DNA of 64,000 bases from Cutaneotrichosporon cavernicola (Eukaryota > Basidiomycota > Tremellomycetes > Trichosporonales > Trichosporonaceae). Both the position numbers and the translations under genes were made by a program. The stretch is taken from assembly GCF_030864355.1 (NCBI RefSeq), contig NC_083394.1, positions 496,001 to 560,000 on the forward strand, read 5' to 3'. Positions 11,352-21,569 of this stretch are shown here, one piece after another (the first letter of the stretch is position 1; each line of letters starts with the position of its first letter). Below the pieces are notes generated by a model, which was given only the letters and a program-made list of their open reading frames with translations, was not told the DNA's origin and did not search any database.

Positions 11352-13237
11352 TTATACCAAGGCTCCATCACGCATCAACACCGGCTCGACATCCTCCACA
11401 CCAACGTGTTGAGTCTGACCCAACCCCTTGTCCATTTCCTCACGGTCGCGCTCAGCCTGCTCAGCAGCCTGCGCCTCCTGCGCGAGGAGGAAGTTCTTGG
11501 GCCAGATTATCAGCTCTCGCCCCTCACCAGTGCTCACCTGATAACCTTGATATCGTAGATGTGAAGCGCGACAATCACGAGCCCACTAGTGATATACAGG
11601 GCGAGGCACACGGGCCAGCCATACCTGTAATGCGGCGCCTGCTTGGTCGGGAAAATGAGGATGTTGGACCAAGCGTTGATCGCGTAGTAAGCTGTGATGC
11701 ACACGCCAAGCGTGAGGGCGCGCTGCTCAGCGTGGGTGGGCAACATATCCGAGAGCCAGGCCCAGAGTGGCGGGCCATGTGACTGGAGCATGTACAGGAT
11801 AAAGTAGGCGTAGTACTTTGCCGAATTGGGCACATTCCATACCGTCATGATGATGCAGCTCGGAATCCCGACGACACAGATGGCGAGGAGGACGGCCCAA
11901 CGGGTCCGGAACACGTCGGAGCAGTAGGCTGCGATCCAGACGCCGACAATTTGCATGGCCCGCCCACCCATTGGGATGGCGTTGAGTTGCGTGATGCCCC
12001 ATACCTTGCTCCCGTCGGGGTTTACGAGGCTCTTGAGCCACAGCTGGAAGTAGTCGATGCCGCTGACCGCGATAAGCATGCCCACGTATAAATACATGGC
12101 CAGATAAAGTTGTGGTGAAGAAAAGGTGCGCTTAAAGGTCGCGGGTTTGATGGGCTTGACGTCGACGCGGCGGAAACGGTCAAGGCGCATCCGCGCAATT
12201 TCGTAGTCGCGCTTCGTCAACCAGAACGCTCGGGGGTTCGGCTTGTCAGGGAAGTCGGGGATCAAGAAGGGCCCGATGAGCGCCATCCCGATGGTCATGA
12301 TGCAGTTGATGATGAACGTCCACTGCCAGCCTCGGATGCCATGCGCGTCGGCCATGGTCTCCTGTATAGCCGTCTGGAGAGCGCCCGAGAGCATCCCTCC
12401 AACTGCCTGACATGAGTGGTAGAAGCTGGTATCAGTTGCCGTCGTTCAATATCCGAGCCGCCCTGAACGGGGGAAGTACGATACCGAGAAGAGGTAATGT
12501 ATAGGATTGGGAGCACGGTGTAGAACCACCTCAACACCTGTACCTTGACTTGGCCGGCATGGGCCCATGTGACCAATACCCCTTGGCATGCCCATTTCGA
12601 CTCACCCGATGCGCTTGGCCATCTCAAGAGGAGTGTACCACGCCACTGGGTATCAGCTAACTCTAGCCAATCTCCGGGTACATACTGAGCATGGTGACGG
12701 TGCCGGGGTACGCTGATGACTCGGCGAGCCCTATCAGCGCGCGCAATGCATAGATCGGCTCCGCAGTCTTACACGCGGCAATACAGCCCGTGAAGACACC
12801 CCAGATGAACTCAAGGCCTGGCAACCACCACGAGGGCCGGAAGTACGTGATGAACACCTGCGAGGGAATGAGGAAGATACAGTCTGGGTCAGCTCCACTT
12901 GAATGAAACGTACAGCCGACGTTGAAGTAGGTCGTGAAGAGGTTGAGTTCATTGCCCACAAAGCCCAGATCCTCGCTCATGCCTGAGACGTAGGCGGTCG
13001 TGATGTTCGTTTGGTCCAGGTACTTGATCACCTGTCTTCTGTCAGATGTGGATGGAGGCAGACGCACGAGAAACAGCCGTAGGTGAGCAGGAAGATGTCG
13101 AGTTTGAGGAGGAAGCGTTTCTCTTCGCGCGACTTTTCCACTATACGTGCTTCCTGCGGGTCGAGCGTTGGTGGGTTCGCGTCACCCTTCATCTCGTGTG
13201 CGACGTCGTCGCTGCTAGACTTGCTAAACATGCCCAT
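11352..13237 (-). CDS. MFS permease of the Dal5/Fen2 anion:cation symporter family
   Basis: Exons 13068-13237, 12914-13035, 12686-12883, 12606-12645, 11546-12425 and 11352-11495 give about 517 residues. ATG 13237 has a good context (ACCATGG). Motifs: VIKYLDQTNITTAYVSGMSE in the first helix, FLIPSQVFITYFRPSWW, ALRALIGLAESSAYPG, WYTPLEMAKRIG-FYHSCQAVGGMLSGAL, GWQWTFIINCIMTI, FLIPDFPDKP and a C-terminal half with WAWLSDMLPTHAEQRAL. This fits the ACS family (allantoate, pantothenate, biotin and similar carriers). The substrate cannot be told. The last junction is weak: its donor would be GTTATC, and the acceptor could be 24 nt further on. The gene is divergent from a FAD-dependent oxidoreductase 572 bp away, so transport and oxidation of one amine-type nutrient is possible but only inferred. 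Confidence 0.82.
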
Positions 13238-13809
13238 GGTGAGAGATGGTGAGAGGAGTAGTGAGCGTCTGAAGAAAAGTAGATTAGTGCCGGCTCTGCT
13301 CCAGGTAGCACAGTTGGACACAGTTGGTATCGAAGGCGAACTAGTCCGGCCGGACCCCCTACCGATGTCTTAGAGCGCTCCGCATGATGCCCACGCTCTG
13401 GTAGCCTGACCCTCACCGCCGACGCCGACCTCGCTACTTGTCAATAGTGGTCAGCTGTCAGGTGTTATAGAGTTTGTGGGGCCTCGTCGAGGCACAGCGC
13501 TAGTGTTGAACAGCGAATGAGCATGTTGGAAGATCCGACAATGGTCACTAGTGAGTGGGAGAGGTTGCATGAGTGCTGGGGTTGCCCACTTGTATGGAGT
13601 GGGTAAACTTGGGCACGGATCGGTCTTGGCCGATAAGGTCCACATTGGAGGTCGGCATCTACCTCGGCGAACCGGCATGTCAACACGCACTGGCCCCATG
13701 ACGTCGTGTCCGTTATCCTTGTCTCTGTTATCCTTTGGCAGCTTGCAAGGCTTCTCACACCTTGGACCTTTCACTTCACAACCATACGCACCTCCCAAGA
13801 ACCACAACA
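13238..13809. promoter_or_regulatory. Divergent promoter region, MFS permease and FAD oxidoreductase
   Basis: 572 bp separate the two start codons on opposite strands. I see no clear operator-like repeat. The arrangement would allow shared control. Confidence 0.45.
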
Positions 13810-15432
13810 ATGAGCAAGTTCCCCCAACCGTGGTGCTCAACCGTCTCGTACTGGCAAGCGACGAACCGCGGTCCCTCGTCACTATACGGCCACTCCACCC
13901 CCCCCCCCTGAGGCTGCGGACATCCTAATAATCGGGGCGGGAATGATGGGATGCGCCCTCTCGTACTTCCTCACCCGACCCAATAGTGCCGGAGCGGGGA
14001 AGCGGTTAGTCTGCCTCGAAGCCAAGGACGTGGCGAGTGGCGCCTCCGGCCGGAACGGGGGACAGTGAGTTGTCCCCTGCACATAGCTGATAAGTGTCGG
14101 CCCGAAGACGTACGCTCTGTGGCATCAACTCCAGCAAGAATACCCTCTCGGCGCGGGTCTCAGTCCTGAAGAAGCGACATGGGTGATGCAGAACGAGAGG
14201 GATAATCTCGATCTCGTCGAGTCTCTCGTAAAGACGGAGGGACTTGATGTTGATTTCTGGCGCGGCGAATTACTCGAAAGTACGTGATATGTGGGCTCGC
14301 TAACCCAGCTCACCATGATCTGGAACGTACGCGGTGGGCTAAGGAACAGTATGGGAAATGGTTGGCACAGCGCCGCCGAATGGGATTGCACGGCGACGAC
14401 TCGCGTTTCGTCGATCACGCGGGCGAGGCTGAGCGCCTGAGCCGCTTCCGAGGCGTCACGTCCGTCCACATCCGCCCTGGTGGCAGCGTTCACCCGTACG
14501 TTTCTCCTGTTTGGTCTGACATTAGACACAAGCTCGCCACCGCGCTGATGCGGCGCGCCCTCGATTCACCACATGCAAACTTCAGCTTACATCCCTGGAC
14601 GCCTGTATCCGGCCATCCTCTCCGTGTTGGCGATAGCTGGGTCTTAAGGACGAGCGGCGGTTCGATTCGGGCCAAACGAGTCGTGTTGTGCACGAACGCA
14701 CACACGCCGCACTTCTTCCCCCCCTCCTCGCCATTACATGGCCAGTGCGTCCTCCCGAGTATAGCACTGAGACAGTATCCAACCATATGTCGGACAGTGC
14801 AGTGCGATCACGCCCACAACCCCGTTCTCAGGGGATGGGGCGCTGGGAAACACATACAACACGCTAGATGGGCATTACCTCGTCCGTACTGGGAGTGGCG
14901 AACTCGTCCTCGGTGGTGGGACGGCACCGCTCGTGCGGTCAGGAAAGGTACCGCTGTCAAAAGTTCATGGCAACGAGGACGACAGTGAGGCATCCATCGA
15001 TCCGGCGATTACGAGGGACCACGCGATTTTTATGCGCAATTTCATCGGATGGGGACCGGAAGCATACGGCGAGGGCCTGGTACGCACTTGGGTCGGGGTG
15101 CTGAGTTCTGTGCGCGACTGGCTTCCCCTGGTTGGCGAGGTTCCTGGGTCTCCGGGGCTTAGTTTGGCTGCTGGAGTATGACTCTGACAGATTGGGGCTG
15201 ACGACAGTTTGCGGGACATGGGATGGCGCGCATTTTTGCGGTTGCACGCGGGTACGCTGATACCCTCAAGACTGGGGTTTGGGATGAGGCTCTGCTGCCC
15301 AAGTGCTTCAAAATTACGGAGGAGCGGTTAGCGCGCGCGGAGGAGTCACATGCGCGGTGGGTTAGGGAGCGCGGGCCGGCCTGTAAGGTCGTCGAAGGAC
15401 AGATTGTTGATGGCGCCAAGGCCAAGTTGTAG
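13810..15432 (+). CDS. FAD-dependent amine/amino-acid oxidoreductase (DAO fold), frame broken at 11-C run
   Basis: Exons 13810-14064, 14095-14279, 14309-14495, 14526-14744, 14776-15175 and 15208-15432 give about 489 residues if one C is discounted at 13898-13908. As read, ATG 13810 reaches TGA at 13909. Past the C run, another frame continues EAADILIIGAGMMGCALSYF, the Rossmann GxGxxG of DAO enzymes. Further motifs are LEAKDVASGASGRNGGQ, VVLCTNAHT, HIQPYVGQCSAITPTTPFSG, ELVLGGG and FAGHGMARIFAVARG. All later exons join in phase with 29-32-nt introns, so the rest of the gene looks healthy. The substrate is unknown. It may be a sequencing slip, a recent null allele or a slippage-prone site. The divergent permease suggests uptake plus oxidation of a nutrient. 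Confidence 0.8.
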
Positions 15433-15948
15433 TTGTGAATGTACTCACCAGAACCAGAGCTGTATTGGATATGGAGTAACGCCAGGGCTAGATGCTGATA
15501 ATCAAGAGATGCGGTCCGCGTTGCTGGCCAGGCAGCTGCGGATGCTAGTCGGCGATGATACAGAGGGAGTCTGGGGAGAACGCCGCGGCGATGGTCCTAA
15601 GTTGGATTAGCCAAACATCAGAGCTCTCTACGACCGTTGTGCTTGGTAGGTTAGATACATCTGTAAGATAGAGACTCTCTGGCCCCCCCACCCAAGCCTA
15701 GACTCCAGCGCACAAGTGCCTCCCTGTCTGGGGGGGGAGGGACACACGCGCGAGCTAGAGATACATACGAAGTACATATTCAAGATCGTGGGCCCAGAAC
15801 TTCATCAGTCTCCACCTGGCTCATTACTGTTGTAGAGTGAATGTACGATGCATCGAATACGGTTGAAGGTGTGCGCAATTTAAGGGCTCGGGTCGTAGGG
15901 GCTCGGGTACTACAACAATTACGACGTCGTCTGTCGGTGACAGTAGAG
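15433..15948. other. Intergenic between convergent genes
   Basis: 516 bp between the oxidoreductase stop and the stop of the second F-box-like gene. It contains a short G run near 15731. Nothing else was recognised. Confidence 0.55.
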
Positions 15949-17016
15949 CTAACCGAACGTATGGCGTCGGAGATGATCCCGTGGTGCTCCTAAAAAGGCG
16001 TCGCTGGCTCTGGCGGAAGCGGAGAGTGGTTGATCATGGACTACTAATTTATCAATTTTTGGCAGAGCGCTACGGGCGCCCTCCCATAATGTCGCCGTCT
16101 TGTCCGTCTCGAGGCAGTACTGCTCTTCTCCCACCCTGTCCCGGTACTGAGCATGTGAAAGAAACTGGAACCGGCTCCTGTCTGCATCAAATGCTGACCA
16201 GGTGAGGGGAATATACTCCTCCAACTGCTCCTCCAAGGTGTCCCCACGGCGATCGTTGGGCCGGAGTCCGACAAACGTAATCTTGGGCAGCGGCCGGCTG
16301 TAGACCATCATGAGACTAAGCCCTTTCTTGACTAACGGAAACGCCTCATCGAGCTCAGCCGGTTCGTCCTCCAAGAACATGAAGACGATTTCCCTCGGAG
16401 TCTCGCGGTCAATGCCCTGGAGATGGCTGAACGATACCGCAGGGATGGATTGATAGTGGGTGCGCTTGAGTTTGGAGATCTTGTGTAGGCTCCAGTGATC
16501 TCGCATGTACGCGATGTTCGGGACGACGTAGCGGACGCAACGTACTTCCCCGCGAAAAGCATCCCCCTGGAGTGAGGGTGCATCAAAGTCAACGATAGTG
16601 GGGGCACGAATGGGGTATGTGGATCGGCCATGCCGCCGTAGAATCAGAGTGTTGCTAAAATAGACGACGAAGCCGTTGATGGGGCGGCATGGGTTCAAGT
16701 TTGTGTCCTCTAGGTCGACCACGAGGTTATATTTGTCGATCGTTGTCGATATCAGAGTCTGGTCGTCCCCCACCACCTGCATTGCGACATGCTTGCCGTG
16801 CGTGTCGAAGATCTTCAGCGGGTGGATGAGGTCCCCGGGGTTGACGTGCATGTGGCGCACTACGAGCGGTGTTGCCTCGCGGCGCCATTCTGCGTTGACA
16901 AAAACGGCCTCGATGAGGTCCTTGGAGCCGAGATGATTGACGACCTTTTTATGCACGATGTGGGGTAACCTGCCTGCAATGGTCTGTCCGGGATATATCG
17001 AATTGATGTCGCACAT
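15949..17016 (-). CDS. F-box-like protein, lineage-specific family (copy 2)
   Basis: A single-exon frame of 355 residues. The start LPHIVHKKVVNHLGSKDLIE with EWRREATPLVVRHMHV is a weak F-box-like segment. Downstream motifs parallel those of the protein at 9820-10824 in the same order: RYVVPNIAYMRDHW, REIVFMFLEDEP, KITFVGLRPNDRRGDTLEEQ and FLSHAQYRDRVGEEQYCLET. The tail (about 25 residues, basic) has no counterpart. Overall identity looks low, so the copies are old. The shared motifs show relatedness; function as a substrate adaptor for SCF ligase is conjecture. An upstream exon cannot be excluded. Confidence 0.62.
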   Translation of the reverse strand: MCDINSIYPGQTIAGRLPHIVHKKVVNHLGSKDLIEAVFVNAEWRREATPLVVRHMHVNPGDLIHPLKIFDTHGKHVAMQVVGDDQTLISTTIDKYNLVVDLEDTNLNPCRPINGFVVYFSNTLILRRHGRSTYPIRAPTIVDFDAPSLQGDAFRGEVRCVRYVVPNIAYMRDHWSLHKISKLKRTHYQSIPAVSFSHLQGIDRETPREIVFMFLEDEPAELDEAFPLVKKGLSLMMVYSRPLPKITFVGLRPNDRRGDTLEEQLEEYIPLTWSAFDADRSRFQFLSHAQYRDRVGEEQYCLETDKTATLWEGARSALPKIDKLVVHDQPLSASARASDAFLGAPRDHLRRHTFG

Positions 17017-18948
17017 GCATGGCAGCTTGGGGATAAGCGGTTCGCATCCTCCAACACTGACAGAATGAATGCTGCATGCTCCAGGACTGGCAGGATGGAT
17101 CCTCGGGGCGGAGCCATCCTGCGGGACAACATCCCAAGCCTCTTCGTCCGGCAGCTTTGGGGGAGCCAGTCAGCAGTGACCATAAGGCAACGAGCAGACA
17201 AGACTCACATCAAACGGTGAGATCGCGATGTTCTTCTTGTCGGGGAAGTGCATGTGTTCTTGAGGTCCATATGTTCTTGGCCGCGGCGGGCGCATTTGAG
17301 CTAGTGGGATGGTGGGCGAAGGAGAAATAGGTAATGTGAATAGGTAATGTGGAAGAAGTATGACTCTATGTATGGCTTTATATATGTTGTAGGTTTGCCA
17401 CCGGTTCATGTCGAGTCATACCTTGCAAGACACGGCGGTATGTATTTGGGCACTGTCTCACTTATTGTAGAGCAGTCTCGCTCTACCGCGCTATACACAG
17501 TTCTTGCTGTTGACGGATGGTGTTTCAGTTGAATGAAGAGTCGGGAGAAACAGGGTTAGTTCCCTCCCAGAAGTGTTTGGACAGATCGCGAACGTCACCC
17601 TGGAAGCAGTTTGCTCCTGTTTCCGAACGCCGCAATCTTTGAAAGTTATCATAGAGACATGAACTTGAAAGGATTCACATCGATGTAGATTAATCCTGCA
17701 CACATCCCAGCTCTCTCCTTTACTCCCAACTACATATATCTGGGCTAGTTTCACAACTTTCAACACTATGTAAGTGAAGATGGCCAAGATGGCCGGCTGG
17801 CTCAGGGCTGATACCGCACCAGCTGGACCATATTCAGGGAATGTGGCACCTCAGATGCTGTCTGCCTTCATGCATGTGCAGAAACTGAGAGCATTATTTA
17901 TATATAAGAGCTGAGAAGCACATATGTTATAGCCTATCCCCTTAGCTAACTGTATATGTCTTGATGAAGATACTCTCATTGTAGTTTGGTGAAAAATGGC
18001 TCTCGAAAGAAGGAGCCTAGAAAAGCCTGGAATGTGACGTTTCGCAATCTGTCTCAACAATTTTGGTATTCTGGTAGGTTGGGTTAGGTTTGGTATTTTG
18101 GTAGGGCACTATTCAAACGCAATAATCTGTGGGCAACGCACACCCCGAATGCTGAGCTTCCCGTTCACTATGAATCACAGCGAAGCGTTGCATCGGGCTT
18201 TGACATGGCTCGAGGCCACAACCGGGAGGTGGCTCTCTGTTCCTCTGGTTCGGCTGGACGACAGCGTACATGTCTGTCCCACCAGGTTGGTGCTGCGAAT
18301 GCGGCACCAAGGCGTGGGTGACGATGTTCGCAAGCCCCATTTGCGATTATGTGTAGCCTCAGCAAAGGTAGTCACCTACCCTACGACGCCACAGATTGAT
18401 TACCATAGGACACAACAAACGGTGTCTGAGGCTACAAATACTGCGATGTGCGATTACTTGCGAAACATTGGGCGTGCCAAAACCGAGATCCCCGAGGTTG
18501 GCACAGGGGCCGTTGCGTTGCGATCTTTCAAGCCATGGTACACAGATTTCACCATAAGACAGGTCACGCAACGGTCCCCAGAGAAGGCTGAGCCGGGGTG
18601 GACAACTCCAGAATTAGTGATAACGAAATGGACAGCAGGGACCAAAGTCGGGTTCTGCATCAGCAGTGTTTCCGAATCGGGTTTCACTTACGTGGTTGCA
18701 TTTGGCACACACATGCCATTCACCGAGTCGCTGAGGGGATCGGCCACGAAGAATTGGGTAAGGCTGTGCCAAGTGGGAACTTGCGGGTCATTTGGTGCGC
18801 CGTCCAAAAAGCTGAAGCCTCGAATGCTGACTGCCAAGCCCTACAACCCAGCGATCCAGCGATCCGTTAGGGTTGATATTGGGCACGACATTTTGAACAC
18901 AGAGCGTGAAGCAGCGCTCTGTCATCAATCGTCGATGATACGATCCAC
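17017..18948. other. Gene-free interval
   Basis: 1.9 kb with no recognised gene. A long plus-strand frame beginning at 18098 is judged spurious because its end overlaps conserved exons on the other strand. Confidence 0.5.
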
Positions 18949-19740
18949 TTATGCCTTCTTGAGCGCCCACTCGCCACGCACACCTCCTTCAAACGCGAGC
19001 CACACCCGTCTCACGCGGCAGTTAGGGTATACACGCACCCTCTCGACGCTCCCAAACAGCTCGGGCATGGCAGCCAAGTCAGCGCGCCGCTTCCTCTTCC
19101 CATTCTCCTCCTCCTCCTCAGGCCTCAGTTGACGGAAGAGGGGGACGAGTTGGCGCAGGTCAACAACGACCTCACACCATTCGGTGGCGCCGTCGTGGGG
19201 TGTGGCTAATGGCAGGCGGAGAAGGGGAGGAGATCGGGGAAGGAGAGCCGCCTCAGTCTACGTTTAGCGCCTTCCTTGCCTTCCTCGTCGCGACTTACCC
19301 TACCACTCTCGAGGCGAATACGTCCTCGCCGCCCACGATGATCAAGAACGGTCACTTCGAGAGCCCAATGCCTCTGACCGAGCGCCTTGACCTGCGCACC
19401 CAGCCATGGGAGTGTCGCGCCTAGTGGCTGTTCCGCGGAACCTATTTGGATAAAGGTATCGCCAACCATGGGTGACTGGAGGTGCACCACATTGCCGGCG
19501 ATGTTGCCACCACGCTTGTGCTTAGGTACATGTTGCGATGAACGACCCTCTGGGCGAGGATAAGCCATGTCAGGGAGCACTTGGACGGTGGACTTGGGAG
19601 ATGGTCCGACTTGCGACTTCCAGAGGGGCGGAAGGGATGCATTGTCGCTCGAGAGGAGGGTGAGAGTTGGGGGCTAGGTCATCAGTCAGCCATAACTATA
19701 ATCTCACCTGTACTGTTCCTGCCAGCAATGCAGTGGGCAT
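18949..19740 (-). CDS. CFA20-domain protein (DUF667 type)
   Basis: Exons 19708-19740, 19304-19673 and 18949-19205 on the minus strand encode 219 residues: MPTALLAGTVQ, then PPTLTLLSSDNASLPPLWKS. The core follows the CFA20 pattern: GGNIAGNVVHLQSP, FIQIGS, PLGATLPWLGAQVKALG, HWALEVTVLDHRGRRGRIRL, WCEVVVDLRQLVPLF and ELFGSVERVRVYPNCRVRRVW. The last matches the ETLRVQIHANCRIRRVYF end of CFA20/BUG22 proteins. An insertion of charged residues (EEEEENGKRKRR) precedes that end. CFA20 proteins are inner-junction components of ciliary microtubules, but divergent relatives occur in other eukaryotes. The role in a fungus without cilia is unknown. The gene is divergent from uL29m, with 166 bp between starts. 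The second donor (GTAGGG) is less typical than the first. Confidence 0.75.
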
Positions 19741-19906
19741 GGCGATAGTGTTGTTTATGGACAAGCGGGAAGCTGAGAGGAGGAATGGAGAGGTGTACTT
19801 TTCGGCGGTGGAGGTTTCGCCACGTGGATTAGGCCCCGGGATTTTTCTCTTTCGTCCGCAAGATGCGCCAGACTGTATCTCAACTCATCCTCTAGACTCC
19901 AGAACC
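19741..19906. promoter_or_regulatory. Compact divergent promoter, CFA20-domain gene and uL29m
   Basis: Only 166 bp separate the two start codons on opposite strands, so both genes must share promoter and leader sequence. Confidence 0.55.
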
Positions 19907-21380
19907 ATGTCGCGCTTCGCCCTCCGCGCGCTCTCGACATCTGCACGCGCGCTCGAGGCCGCCGCCGAAGCCGCTCCTGTGGCTGCGGTCGAGCTCCGGC
20001 CAGAGTGGACGCCCAAGGGCAAGCCTCAACCGACCCGCCCTTCGCGCGGGACCCGCGTCGCCCTCCCGAACGGGCTGCCCGAGCCCACGAGCTACCCCCC
20101 TTCCAAGAGCTACCTTAACAAGGTGGAGGAGATGCGCTTCAAGGGCGAGGTACCTAAGCCTCACCCGCTGTGGGCGTTCTTCCATGTCCCGGCCGAGTCT
20201 ATGGAGGTGACTGCGGACACCAAGTTCCCACCCGACTTTGGGAGTGTGCCGCGGTTGGAGAATGAGAATGTGGAGCTCAAGTCGGGTGAGTGTGTCCGAT
20301 AGGATGAGGAGGGGATGCGAGATACAGAGATGGGGCTGCGGAGGGCGAAGGCCAGTGGAGGAGGGAAGAGCGGCGAAGGACGAAGTATGACGACAGGACG
20401 GGAAAGACGATGGGGGTCGGGAAGGAGTCGGCGCTGGGCGTGATGAAGAGAAGGGAGGGAGGGTAGTGCAAGACAACGCCGAGTGCAGACGTTGCGCACG
20501 AGTGTAGAAAACAGCATCTCACGCGCCGGTGACAACCTGCGCTCGGACGGACATCACGTACCTTCCTTCACCCCACGTCAATAGACAGAGCTAACCTCAG
20601 GCCGCTCCTGGTCCGCGCCTGAACTGCGCCTCAAGTCATTCGGGGACCTCCACACCCTGTGGTACCTGCTCCTGCGGGAGCGTAACGTGATCGCGACCCA
20701 GAAGGCGGAGCGCAAGCGTCTTCGCGTCGCACCGCAGTACGGTGGCAAGCTGCTGAGCATCCGGAGCTTGAGGGTGAGTGTCAGCGGAGTTGGGCAGCAA
20801 GCTCTGAAGGCTGTGATGTCTGGAGTCCAGCCTCTCTGCCTCTCTTCCCTCCATCCCCGCCCCACCATTTGTTTGCTCACCCCAGTGCCGCAAGTCGATG
20901 GCGCGCATCAAGTACGTGCTCAACGAGCGGCGTCTCGGTGCTATCGCGGCTGCCGCGCCCTCCGTGCACGCTGAGGCTACCGCGCGCGTCACTGTCCCCT
21001 TCGCGCTGAGGGGCATCAACGACCCCGCGTCCCAGGTCGAAGCGCTTGCCGGCAGACACCCCATCCCTGACGTGCTCTCCGCTGAAGACCGCGCCGCTCT
21101 CGCAGCCGCCAAGGACGCGCGGAACGACGCCATCTTGGCCAGGAAGGCTGCGCTCAAGGCTGCGCGTCGGGCGGCCAAGCGGGCCGAAAAGCTAGAGCAG
21201 GAGATGACGGACGCTGAGGTTGAGGCCCTCGTCCAGGCGGAGGAGGACGTGGCCAAGGAGGAGGCCGTCACCAAGAAGATCGAGGACCAGGTCGCGGCCA
21301 AGGAGGCCGAGGCTTCACCAGTCAAGGAGGAGGCTGCCCCGGCCAAAGTGGAGGCTGCGCCAGCCACGAGCAAGAACTAG
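19907..21380 (+). CDS. MRPL4: Mitochondrial large-subunit ribosomal protein uL29m
   Basis: Exons 19907-20285, 20601-20773 and 20886-21380 give 348 residues. ATG 19907 opens a mitochondrial presequence ([17 protein letters not shown]). The open frame runs further upstream, but that extension overlaps the divergent gene's promoter and lacks a presequence. The conserved core is [40 protein letters not shown] and [16 protein letters not shown], the L29/L47 signature. The C-terminus is a long Ala/Lys/Glu-rich extension typical of fungal mitoribosomal proteins. It is a structural protein at the exit-tunnel side of the mitochondrial large subunit. Confidence 0.92.
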
Positions 21381-21569
21381 ACTACTCATGCATACACCAT
21401 TCGCTGTCTCTGCAGCTCTCCGGTGCAGGGCTCTCAGGCCCAGCTGAGGCGCGCATCCGTGCGCGCTCCAAGACAGAGTTGGACGCACCCGCTTGAACAG
21501 GGTACGCTCTTCTCACGCATCTCTCACTGCTCTCTCTCACTGGTCTCTCACGCTCTCTAACGCCTTCTC

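Noticed and set aside
18068..18105. Telomere-like GGGTTAGG near 18080
   Set aside because: A single copy in a T/G-rich stretch, not a tandem array.
18098..19132. 344-codon plus-strand frame
   Set aside because: It overlaps, on the opposite strand, exon 3 of a spliced gene with clear CFA20 motifs; its own sequence has no recognisable domain and an odd composition.
19667..19906. N-terminal extension of the uL29m frame
   Set aside because: It overlaps the first exon and promoter of the divergent gene, and the mitochondrial presequence starts cleanly at ATG 19907.
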